Assembly (NCBI RefSeq): GCF_010500965.1
Contig: NZ_QVMI01000003.1
Location: 1 to 64,000 of the forward strand
Direction of reading: 5' to 3'
Source of the DNA: Bacteroides sp. 51
Lineage (GTDB): Bacteria > Bacteroidota > Bacteroidia > Bacteroidales > Bacteroidaceae
Length of the DNA: 64,000 bases
Shown here: positions 1 to 6,518 of the stretch, piece after piece
Layout of the letters: the number at the start of each line of letters is the position of its first letter
How positions within the stretch are numbered: position 1 is the stretch's first letter
The notes under the pieces: model-generated
The model's database searches: none
Seen by the model: the letters and a program-made list of their open reading frames with translations, nothing else
Told to the model about the DNA's origin: nothing
Program-made: the position numbers and the translations under genes

Positions 1-422
1 CTTCTACCGGCAAGGGTGACATTTGTCGTTACATCTCTGATAAGGGTTGGGTTGAGGGTAGTTGGCGTTTGCCTACTGCCGCCGAACAACAGGCACTGAG
101 TGAGGCAGCTGGTCAAAGTCCTAAACACGCCAGTTTTTATGGTACTCCCAACGGTACTTTCGCTGGCTTCACCGCTTCCAATGCCTACGGTCTGGATCAA
201 ATCCCCAGTTACGTTCAGCTATTGGATCAGCGCTTCCCTGCCTCCGGCTTCCGGAACCACAGTGACGGGCATTGGAGCAGTGCAGGCACCTACTCGTACT
301 TCTGGTCGGGCTCATCGTCTTCCAGTACGGAGGGGTTCTCCTTGTTTGTGCAGCCGTACGGGGCTGTCCAGAATAAGTCCTTCCTGCAGCATGGGTTTGT
401 TGTTCGGTGTGTCCGAAATTAA
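1..422 (+). CDS. FISUMP-type surface protein, 3' end only
   Basis: This is the C-terminal part of a gene that begins before the window; the frame is open from base 3, so the apparent TTG start at 69 is not a real start. The fragment has the pattern of the Fibrobacter succinogenes major paralogous (FISUMP) domain found in Bacteroidales lipoproteins and fimbria-associated proteins: a GSWRLPTAAEQQAL block, a W-rich middle (HWSSAGTYSYFWSG) and the usual ending GFVVRCVRN. Such proteins are normally exported and surface exposed. The signal peptide and any anchor are outside the window, so localisation is inferred from the family. What ligand it binds cannot be said. Confidence 0.7.
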   Translation, partial: STGKGDICRYISDKGWVEGSWRLPTAAEQQALSEAAGQSPKHASFYGTPNGTFAGFTASNAYGLDQIPSYVQLLDQRFPASGFRNHSDGHWSSAGTYSYFWSGSSSSSTEGFSLFVQPYGAVQNKSFLQHGFVVRCVRN

Positions 423-861
423 GTGTGCCTACCCAAGCTGTATCTAAAATGATGGTCTTAGCTAAGCTGTCCTGGCCGGCATTAGAATACCGGTATGGAA
501 GTTTAGCTAAGAATTGGTCCATCGGCAGGGAGTTTTCAGGTACATCTGCCAAACCACTCCACGGTGCTCTGCTTTCACGGTATGGGTGTTGAACGGTTGG
601 AGAAAAGGGAGTTGGAAGAGACTCTCAGGTGTGAGTATAGGAACTGAATGTGAATGAACCACTGAAGAAGCATCGAAAAGAAACTTTTTCTATGTGTATC
701 ATAGAATTAGTCGTTGTCGTGTTAAGCATGAACTATTCCATGATGTGATATCACGATCATGCTCCACTAAATTTGTTTTGTTGCGAAGTCTCCCGAGCCA
801 GGCGTGGTAAGGGAGACTTTAGAAACATCTTAAGACAGTATGGATAAAATACAGAATACAT
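423..861. other. Intergenic stretch, no gene seen
   Basis: Short open frames occur here but none has a recognisable product or good composition. The only clear signals are a promoter-like motif at 768-775 and a hairpin at 786-819, both apparently belonging to the downstream regulator gene. Confidence 0.6.
768..775 (+). promoter_or_regulatory. Bacteroidetes -7 promoter motif and leader hairpin
   Basis: TAAATTTG fits the TAnnTTTG -7 element, placing transcription start near 780. Immediately downstream a 9-bp stem (AAGTCTCCC at 786-794 with GGGAGACTT at 811-819) would form at the very 5' end of the message for the gene starting at 862. Confidence 0.45.
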
Positions 862-1359
862 ATGAATGAAGGTAACCATATACAATGTTACCGGCTCAGG
901 CAGGGACGGGTGGAACATATAGCCCATGCGGCTCATTACCGCCTGTTCTTTCTGCTGGAAGGTAAGATATTCCTTAAAAGCCCGGTAGCAGGAAAGCATC
1001 TGCTTTATGGGTTGGAAATGATGATGTTGCCGGCAGGAAGTGAGATCAGTTGCAGTGCATTTGATAAATCTAAATTTGTTATATTGGATTGTACGGTGCT
1101 TCGTACCAAAGGGAATGTTTCCTATATGGAAGAATTAAAAGAGGTGGCAGTTGTATATGAGCCGGAAAAAATGGTCTTTCCTATTTGTATTAAATTGGAG
1201 AAGGTGTTAAATGGCTTTTTTGGCTATACAATGGATGGGAGCTGTTATATTGATGCTTATGATGCTGTTTTTATTTTTCTGCGGTCGTTATATACACCAC
1301 AGGAACTGGGGGCTTTGTTTGCTCCGATGACACGTGTAGAGTTGAAAGTTGAAAATTGA
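862..1359 (+). pseudogene. Truncated AraC-type regulator (sensor domain only)
   Basis: The 165-residue product resembles the N-terminal cupin-like half of Bacteroidales AraC-family regulators (YRLFFLLEGK, then a run LLYGLEMMMLPAG, and a final LYTPQELGALFAP). Family members are usually about 280-300 residues and finish with two helix-turn-helix motifs that bind DNA; none is present here. The last eight residues (RVELKVEN) are encoded by a GTTGAAAGTTGAAAATTG repeat at 1339-1376 that also supplies the stop codon, so the gene appears to have been cut off by the repeat or by a deletion ending at it. It could still make a ligand-binding domain without DNA-binding ability, but a decayed gene is more likely. 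The AraC assignment rests on general pattern, not a full-length match. Confidence 0.5.
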
Positions 1360-1376
1360 AAGTTGAAAGTTGAAGG
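1339..1376. repeat. GTTGAAAG-type short repeat
   Basis: Purine-rich repeat built of GTTGAAAGTTGAAAATTGAAAG units. Related copies are found at 9509-9540, 9588-9622, 39348-39379 and 39412-39443. This copy provides the stop codon of the truncated regulator gene. Confidence 0.75.
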
Positions 1377-1456
1377 TAAAATACAGTATTTATGAACTCT
1401 CTCTCCGCTGGTGCGGGAGTATAGGCGGATGTTATTAATCAGTTATGAGTATTTCT

Positions 1457-1565
1457 AATTAACGTGAATTCAATATAAAAATCATCCATCTAATCTATCT
1501 GTAAGGCTGAAAGCCTTACAGATACATCTTTTTACTTTATCTCTTATATAGAATTCACGTTAATT
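1457..1565. mobile_element. MITE-like element, 109 bp with terminal inverted repeats
   Basis: The 22-bp ends AATTAACGTGAATTC... (1457-1478) and its reverse complement (1544-1565) match except at about one position. In the centre is a second perfect palindrome, CTGTAAGGCT with AGCCTTACAG (1499-1521). There is no coding capacity. The form fits a non-autonomous miniature transposable element or a palindromic intergenic repeat; no obvious target-site duplication or parent transposase is visible in the window. Confidence 0.5.
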
Positions 1566-1640
1566 TCCAATCCGTTATACGCTAACCGTGTTCAACCCAA
1601 TATAAACGAATTAAAAGAATATACTTAAGATAAAAATAGA

Positions 1641-1930
1641 ATGGATAATGATATGCTTATAGATCAGATTAAAGAACACCTGTTTTGGATAAAGAAAGAA
1701 TCAGGTTTGTTGTTACTTGAAATTCGTCAGCGTAACGGATTAACCCGGCTATTTGTGGCCGAAAGTATAAATATGAGTCAAAGGAATTTATCTACGATAG
1801 AGAGAGAGAGTATAAAGCTACGCTTGATGAAATACTCAAACTCTATACGTTTTATCATTCCAAAAGCTATGGAACCGCTGAGGATGATGAACGGTTTAGA
1901 AGGATTATGAAGAGTGGAGTAAATGATTGA
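1641..1930 (+). pseudogene. Small HTH (XRE-like) gene with frameshift in an (AG)6 tract
   Basis: Read directly the gene gives 89 residues: an N-terminal helix, then an XRE-like helix-turn-helix (EIRQRNGLTRLFVAESINMS followed by QRNLSTIER). Just after STIER the sequence runs through (AG)6 near 1799-1810. Removing one AG unit restores a continuous frame with a sensible continuation (EYKATLDEILKLYTFYHSKS, then YGTAEDDERFRRIMKSGVND) ending at a TGA at 1928-1930. The undisturbed frame instead ends at 1910 with an unconvincing tail. So this is either a frameshift pseudogene or a slippage-switchable gene. The intact form would be a roughly 96-residue DNA-binding protein of unknown target. Confidence 0.5.
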
Positions 1931-1972
1931 ATGTTAATAATAATGATAGCCACTTGGTAGAAATACCAGACT

Positions 1973-2899
1973 TTACAAGGGGGCGGTGGAATCAATAAAA
2001 TCCAGAACGATCTGATTAAAGGCTTCGGGTTGCTCAATATTTAAGAGCCGACCACAATCCTCTAATAGGATGAATTTGCTTAATGGTAAAATGTTCAGTA
2101 TCTCCGTTGTATGAGAATAGGCATTACCTTTGGCTTTCCCCTCTACAATCAAAACCGGAATCTGGGGGCGTTTTTCTTTTAGCGTTTCGTAAGTATCCAG
2201 TCCGCCCAGTATGCGTGCTTCTTTATGAAAAGCCTGCCAAACATCCCATGCCTGAATCATTGCAGAAAGAGGTTCCCGGATATTTTCACGTTGGCTTCCG
2301 GCTGTTTTGAGGATTTCGTTCAGTCGTTTTTGCCTGATTTTATCTTTATCTGTTTCTTTCTGTTTAACCGTTTTCAAGTCTTTCTTTGAACTTCCGGCAG
2401 GAAGCACAGGTTGACTCGGGCCCGGAATCTTTTCCAGGTTCCCGCTTGCAAGCACAGCAGAAGATACCCGTTCGGGGTACATGGCCAGCATATCGGTAGC
2501 GATTGAACCTCCCATTCCCAAACCTACGAGATGGGCTTTCTCCAGACTCAAAGCATTCATTAGTGCAATTAAATCTTCGGCATGTGTAAAATGGACGTAT
2601 TCAATTTGGGAGGAAGATTCGCCATAACCACGCAGATCATAACGGATCATTCGGTACTTTTGGCTTAATGTATAGAATTGTTGTTCCCACATGAGATTGG
2701 ATAAGGAATGGTCGTGAACCAGTATTACAGGGTCACCCTCTCCCAGTTCTTCATAATAAAGCGTGCTGTAATCGGTCGCAACACGTCCTTGCACAACATA
2801 CTGCCGCATTTCCTTTATAGATTCAGGGAGGAAGAGTGTTTGTGCGTAAAGTCGTGTTCCTAAAAAAAAGAATGTCAATATAATAACAATTCGCTTCAT
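1973..2899 (-). CDS. Exported alpha/beta-hydrolase-fold protein lacking catalytic triad
   Basis: I take the start at 2899 (MKRIVIILTFFFLGTRLYAQ), which gives a clean signal peptide; a longer frame back to 2962 merely reads through a repeat. The product of about 308 residues has the alpha/beta-hydrolase layout: VHDHSLSNLMWEQQ, the strand RMIRYDLRGYGES, a nucleophile-elbow region, a lid, and a C-terminal cap. The catalytic positions are changed, however. The elbow reads VGLGMGG, with Gly where the Ser of G-x-S-x-G belongs; the acid position reads IVEGKAKGNA with no Asp; and the expected GH before LxxLEQPEAFN is GR (DCGRLLNIEQPEAFN). The fold is therefore probably kept but ordinary hydrolysis is unlikely. 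A periplasmic binding or scaffolding role, or early decay, are both possible. Confidence 0.75.
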   Translation of the reverse strand: MKRIVIILTFFFLGTRLYAQTLFLPESIKEMRQYVVQGRVATDYSTLYYEELGEGDPVILVHDHSLSNLMWEQQFYTLSQKYRMIRYDLRGYGESSSQIEYVHFTHAEDLIALMNALSLEKAHLVGLGMGGSIATDMLAMYPERVSSAVLASGNLEKIPGPSQPVLPAGSSKKDLKTVKQKETDKDKIRQKRLNEILKTAGSQRENIREPLSAMIQAWDVWQAFHKEARILGGLDTYETLKEKRPQIPVLIVEGKAKGNAYSHTTEILNILPLSKFILLEDCGRLLNIEQPEAFNQIVLDFIDSTAPL

Positions 2900-2929
2900 T
2901 TCATTTATTAATTCGCATCTGTGCGGCAT

Positions 2930-2961
2930 CGAAAACCTGGGTGCAGCGCCTCGCTGCTGCA
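2930..2961 (-). repeat. GCAGCGAGGCGCTGCACCCA-type palindromic repeat
   Basis: On the minus strand this reads GCAGCAGCGAGGCGCTGC followed by ACCCAGG. It is a copy of a repeat family also seen at 10371-10433, 10542-10593, 26543-26616, 29420-29457, 47881-47909 and 50297-50335. Here it is intergenic, just upstream of the hydrolase-fold gene. Confidence 0.65.
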
Positions 2962-3045
2962 AATATAATAAAAGAGTTAGAAAAGTGGATGAAAATTCGA
3001 CGGAACATATATATTTGTGAACAGAAAACTAAAAACAGACTCACT

Positions 3046-3284
3046 ATGGATGCCCGGTTTATCACCCTGACAAAAGATAATATTGAAAAAGAGCATATCT
3101 GCTGCGCCTTTTCGGATAAGGAAACATTCCTTTAAAGATAATCAGGCTGGAATCCATGGAACAAGCACAAGCCTCCCCCACGCCTGCCACGATATTCAGC
3201 CTGTTTTATAATGGAGAATTTATTACGACAGACGTTAGTGTTTGTATAGACAAACGGTTTGATAAGGTGATAATCAGTAAGTAA
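3046..3284 (+). pseudogene. YoaP-type GNAT acetyltransferase remnant
   Basis: Two pieces of one gene remain. The start at 3046 gives MDARFITLTKDNIEKEHICC then AFSDK, which matches the N-terminus of YoaP-like N-acetyltransferases (LTxDNIxxEHICCAFSDKK). After a stop at about 3133, another frame gives EQAQASPTPATIFSLFYNGE, FITTDVSVC and DKRFDKVI, the usual C-terminus of that family, ending at 3282-3284. The roughly 170 residues between, holding the acetyl-CoA site, are deleted and the frames do not match. The end overlaps the convergent GH3-like gene by 11 bases, as expected for a dead gene. Confidence 0.65.
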
Positions 3285-4506
3285 AACTTTGCTGTAGCGC
3301 TCCGCTCCCACTGAGTGTTACCTTATATTCTCCAGGGGTTACGGAAGCATTCATTTGCTGGTCAAAAGTTTCAAGGTTACGAGGACGGATTGTAAATTTT
3401 ATCTCCTTCGTCTCGCCCGGTTTCAGGTTTGTTCTCTTAAAGCCCTCCATGCGTATCTCCTCGGCCTTTGCCGAAGCTGAGGCTTTTTGCACATAAAGCA
3501 AAGCAACCTCATCACTGGTACGTTTTCCGGTATTGGTTACTTTAAAGCGAACAATAATATTCTTCCCTTTTTCCGTATCTTCCGGTTCGAGAGTGAGATC
3601 CGAGTAAGTAACCGTAGTATAACTTAAGCCATGTCCAAAGGGGTAAAGCACCTTTCCTTCGGTATCATAGATAGCAGTTGTAAGCCGGCTTCCCGGACTG
3701 TATCCTCCACGGATAACTTCAGTAACGAGCTCTTTATTAACCTGTTTGGGAATCCACATCGCAAGCACAGCCGACACTGAACTCTCAATCAGAGGATCAA
3801 TCGCAAACGATTCTTCTCCCGACAAAACCAAAACGACCGGTTTACCCAACGCAGAAAGTACTTTCAACCAGATCTTCGATTCACTCTTAACTGCATCTTC
3901 TGCATCCCAGACCACAGTTATTACATCATATTTACGGGCACCCGCAAGAACTTTATCTTTCTCCTTTTTATTGTTATAATGTGAAAGAGAAAGCAAAATG
4001 CGTTTTGTGTTATCAACCGGTAGTATATTCCCGTCATTCTTCAACAGTACAATAGATTCCCGGCAAACTTGTAAAGCTACACTTTTATGATCTTTTTGTT
4101 CTTGTTGTAACCCAACCGGAGTTGCTGTTGTCAGCGCATCATACGTTTTCTGTTCCAACACGCCCGATTCTTCCGTAATACGTTTAAAAGCAGCACGATA
4201 CCTCACATCACTTGGTTGCACTGTTTCAAGGTCCGTTACCGGACAATTGGCATGTAATCCCTTCGACATCTCAATTCCTAACTCAGCTACCAGATACGGG
4301 CTATCACCATACTTAAAAGATGGCAAAGCTATAGACTCCTGACCTCCACGACGGGCTTCCTGTCCGACAATCTGTCCGATACGTTTAGTTAAACTACGGT
4401 TCCACGTCTGACCTATACCCTGTTCCGATGGGAAAGTTATATTTTGAGCAAACACACTGAAAGAACTAGCAATTAAAAGAAGTAGAGTAAAATTTATCTT
4501 TCTCAT
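3274..4506 (-). CDS. Reduced GH3 (beta-glucosidase-like) protein lacking the catalytic barrel
   Basis: The 410-residue product has a signal peptide (MRKINFTLLLLIASSFSVFA) and clear GH3 pieces: FPSEQGIGQTWNRSLTKRIG and GDSPYLVAELGIEM from the N-terminal barrel, then ALQVCRESIVLLKNDGNILP, a shortened second domain, LYPFGHGLSYTTVTYSDL and a C-terminal fibronectin III-like domain. Full GH3 enzymes of this kind, including the 943-residue paralogue in this window, have about 750-940 residues; here most of the (beta/alpha)8 barrel, including the SDSDAVEY nucleophile Asp region, is missing while the frame stays open. It should not be an active glucosidase. It may be a secreted binding protein or a relic. 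No neighbouring gene suggests a pathway. Confidence 0.8.
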   Translation of the reverse strand: MRKINFTLLLLIASSFSVFAQNITFPSEQGIGQTWNRSLTKRIGQIVGQEARRGGQESIALPSFKYGDSPYLVAELGIEMSKGLHANCPVTDLETVQPSDVRYRAAFKRITEESGVLEQKTYDALTTATPVGLQQEQKDHKSVALQVCRESIVLLKNDGNILPVDNTKRILLSLSHYNNKKEKDKVLAGARKYDVITVVWDAEDAVKSESKIWLKVLSALGKPVVLVLSGEESFAIDPLIESSVSAVLAMWIPKQVNKELVTEVIRGGYSPGSRLTTAIYDTEGKVLYPFGHGLSYTTVTYSDLTLEPEDTEKGKNIIVRFKVTNTGKRTSDEVALLYVQKASASAKAEEIRMEGFKRTNLKPGETKEIKFTIRPRNLETFDQQMNASVTPGEYKVTLSGSGALQQSFTY

Positions 4507-4603
4507 ATTATAAAATGAATTAACAGCGTAAAGATACTATAAACTAAAACCATAAGACTTTAAAAAGCTTTAAAAGTACTCGTTTAAACAAAAAGAAAAA
4601 GTT

Positions 4604-4611
4604 TATATTTG
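4604..4611 (+). promoter_or_regulatory. -7 promoter motif for the ATPase/TOPRIM pair
   Basis: TATATTTG matches TAnnTTTG and lies 23 bases before the ATG at 4634, giving a short leader of roughly 15-20 bases. Confidence 0.55.
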
Positions 4612-4633
4612 CAATTCATTAAAAGAATATGAT

Positions 4634-5740
4634 ATGTTATCATCATTTTATATAAAAAATTACAGAAACCTGAAAGAGCTACATATCAGTTCATTTAATC
4701 AGGTAAACCTCATATCGGGTAAGAATAACACTGGAAAATCATCTCTTCTGGAAGCCATTTTCATATATGCCAACAGAGGAAGTGTAGAGAGTATTGTAGC
4801 CAATTTTATTGGAAGGAAAGAATATTTCACCAGCAATCTTAGACCAGACATACTACAAGAAAACATTACATCTCTTTCATCTTTATTCTTTAATAGAAAG
4901 TTCTCTTTCAATTATGAGGATAGAATAGAAATAGGTGAACCCCAATTAAAAGACTTAATTTCCTTACAGTTTGTTTATTATAAAGAAGAGGTGAACCAAA
5001 ATGCCAAATATGAGTTCGAAAAGATTAGAAGAATTACTATTGATAACAATTTAGATATCAATAATATAAGCGATTTGTTTATTGGGTTTGATATTAAAAT
5101 TGGCAATCAATCAAAATTATTATCACTTCAAAAAAGCCTTGGCTCTTATGTCAGAAATTCAATTTCAGCACCTTCTTTGAAACATCAGTTTATCTACACC
5201 AATAATTCCGAAAAAAGTTTTAATAGTTCATTATTTGATAATATAGCACTTACAGACAAAGAACAATATATTATTGAGGCGCTCAGAATCATTGAGCCTA
5301 ATACGGAAAGAATTGCTTTTGTTGATAACAATATGAAAGAACGTGTGGCTGTTGTAAAATTGGCAAATACTAAAGATGTTGTATCAATAAGTAGTATGGG
5401 AGATGGAATAAATAGAATACTAACCATTATTCTATCCTTAGTAAATTGCAGCGATGGTTATCTACTTATAGATGAGTTCGAAAATGGATTACATTACACT
5501 GTGCAAGAGAAATTATGGACTGTCATTTTTAAACTAGCTCAAGAACTAAACATCCAAATATTTGCAACAACACACAGTAACGATTGCATCTCCAGTTTCA
5601 GCAAAGTACTGAACAACATGAACAATAAATCACTAGGTAAATATATCCGACTAGACAATGTAGATGGCCAAATAAAACAGGTCGAATTTTCATCTGATGA
5701 ACTTAACATTGCAGACCAACAAGAAATTGAAATAAGATAA
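4634..5740 (+). CDS. AAA family ATPase, OLD/RecF-like
   Basis: A 368-residue ABC-type ATPase. The N-terminus MLSSFYIKNYRNLKELHISS is the standard SMC/RecF-like first strand; the Walker A is SGKNNTGKSS (about residues 33-42); the Walker B is GYLLIDEFENGLHY (about 280); and the switch ATTHSNDC follows with its His. A Q-loop-like insert lies between. This is the architecture of AAA_15/AAA_21 ATPases and of the ATPase half of OLD nucleases. It overlaps the next gene by one base (TAATG), whose product looks like a TOPRIM-fold partner, so the two probably form a complex. Similar ATPase-TOPRIM pairs (PARIS, Gabija, OLD) act in phage defence, and I infer but cannot show such a role. Codon use is visibly A+T richer than the following operon, suggesting transfer. 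Confidence 0.85.
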   Translation: MLSSFYIKNYRNLKELHISSFNQVNLISGKNNTGKSSLLEAIFIYANRGSVESIVANFIGRKEYFTSNLRPDILQENITSLSSLFFNRKFSFNYEDRIEIGEPQLKDLISLQFVYYKEEVNQNAKYEFEKIRRITIDNNLDINNISDLFIGFDIKIGNQSKLLSLQKSLGSYVRNSISAPSLKHQFIYTNNSEKSFNSSLFDNIALTDKEQYIIEALRIIEPNTERIAFVDNNMKERVAVVKLANTKDVVSISSMGDGINRILTIILSLVNCSDGYLLIDEFENGLHYTVQEKLWTVIFKLAQELNIQIFATTHSNDCISSFSKVLNNMNNKSLGKYIRLDNVDGQIKQVEFSSDELNIADQQEIEIR

Positions 5741-6360
5741 TGACAAAAAAGAATAAGCAATTACTAGTTGAAGGTAATGACGATTTGCATGTAATGTATG
5801 CATTATGCCAAAAGCGTAATATCCCCCAAACTTTCGAAATCATTGACTGCAAAGGAATAGATCAATTAATAGATTCAATCCCAGTCAGATTAAAACAAGC
5901 TGAAATTAACACTATGGGAATAATCGTTGATGCAGATGCCGATATAAACAAAAGATGGAATACTATTAGTGGCATTTTAGCAAATATAGGATATCAGATT
6001 CCAGACATAATACCTACCGAAGGCGTAATTTTAAACGAAAGTAAAAAAGTTAAAATTGGAGTATGGCTTATGCCTGATAATAATTTAAACGGGATGCTTG
6101 AGGACTTTATTAAATACCTTATCCCGGAAGAGGATCAGCTATTGCCAATTGTGAATTCGACTTTAACCGCCATTGAAGCTCAAAAGCTAAACAGATATGC
6201 GCCAATTCATCGTCCAAAAGCACTTATACATACTTGGTTGGCATGGCAAGAAGATCCGGGAACTCCAATGGGATTAAGTATCACAAAAAAATATCTGAAT
6301 ACAGATGTATATCAGTGCTCACTCTTTCTAAAATGGTTACTTAATTTGTTTGATGAATAA
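5740..6360 (+). CDS. DUF3226-like TOPRIM-fold partner protein
   Basis: A 206-residue product starting KKNKQLLVEGNDDLHVMYAL, which has the Glu of a TOPRIM motif (LLVEGNDD), followed by a central TMGIIVDADADINKRW strand holding the DxD-type acidic pair, and a later GVWLMPDNNLNGMLEDFI segment. This is the layout of DUF3226/DUF4435 proteins, relatives of the OLD nuclease TOPRIM domain. It is translationally coupled to the upstream AAA ATPase. By analogy the ATPase would sense something and the TOPRIM subunit would cut nucleic acid, but no substrate is known from the sequence. The last 80 residues are not recognised beyond this family. Confidence 0.75.
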   Translation: MTKKNKQLLVEGNDDLHVMYALCQKRNIPQTFEIIDCKGIDQLIDSIPVRLKQAEINTMGIIVDADADINKRWNTISGILANIGYQIPDIIPTEGVILNESKKVKIGVWLMPDNNLNGMLEDFIKYLIPEEDQLLPIVNSTLTAIEAQKLNRYAPIHRPKALIHTWLAWQEDPGTPMGLSITKKYLNTDVYQCSLFLKWLLNLFDE

Positions 6361-6478
6361 TATGATTATGCAAAAATAATCTTTCACTTCCCTTAACCTT
6401 AAAAGCACAAAAAGCCCCAAAAACCAAAAGAGTTTCTCCAAATCCGCACAGAAAGCACTAATTATGATATAATTTCAC

Positions 6479-6486
6479 TATTTTTG
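6479..6486 (+). promoter_or_regulatory. -7 promoter motif of the aryl polyene operon
   Basis: TATTTTTG matches TAnnTTTG and lies 33 bases before the ATG of the ammonia-lyase. It is the only convincing promoter motif found at the head of the cluster; most later genes overlap or are closely spaced, so much of the operon is probably read from here. Confidence 0.6.
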
Positions 6487-6518
6487 CACGTCTTTTACAG
6501 AAAACTTTACTGTTTAAA

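Noticed and set aside
407-592. Short open frame (61 codons) after the FISUMP gene
   Set aside because: No recognisable product and it overlaps the end of the real gene; no promoter of its own.
2900-2962. Longer N-terminus for the hydrolase-fold protein
   Set aside because: The extra codons are a GCAGCGAGGCG repeat; the start at 2899 gives a proper signal peptide.
4634-6360. Prophage or integrated plasmid carrying the ATPase pair
   Set aside because: No integrase, phage structural or plasmid genes and no attachment repeats flank the two genes.
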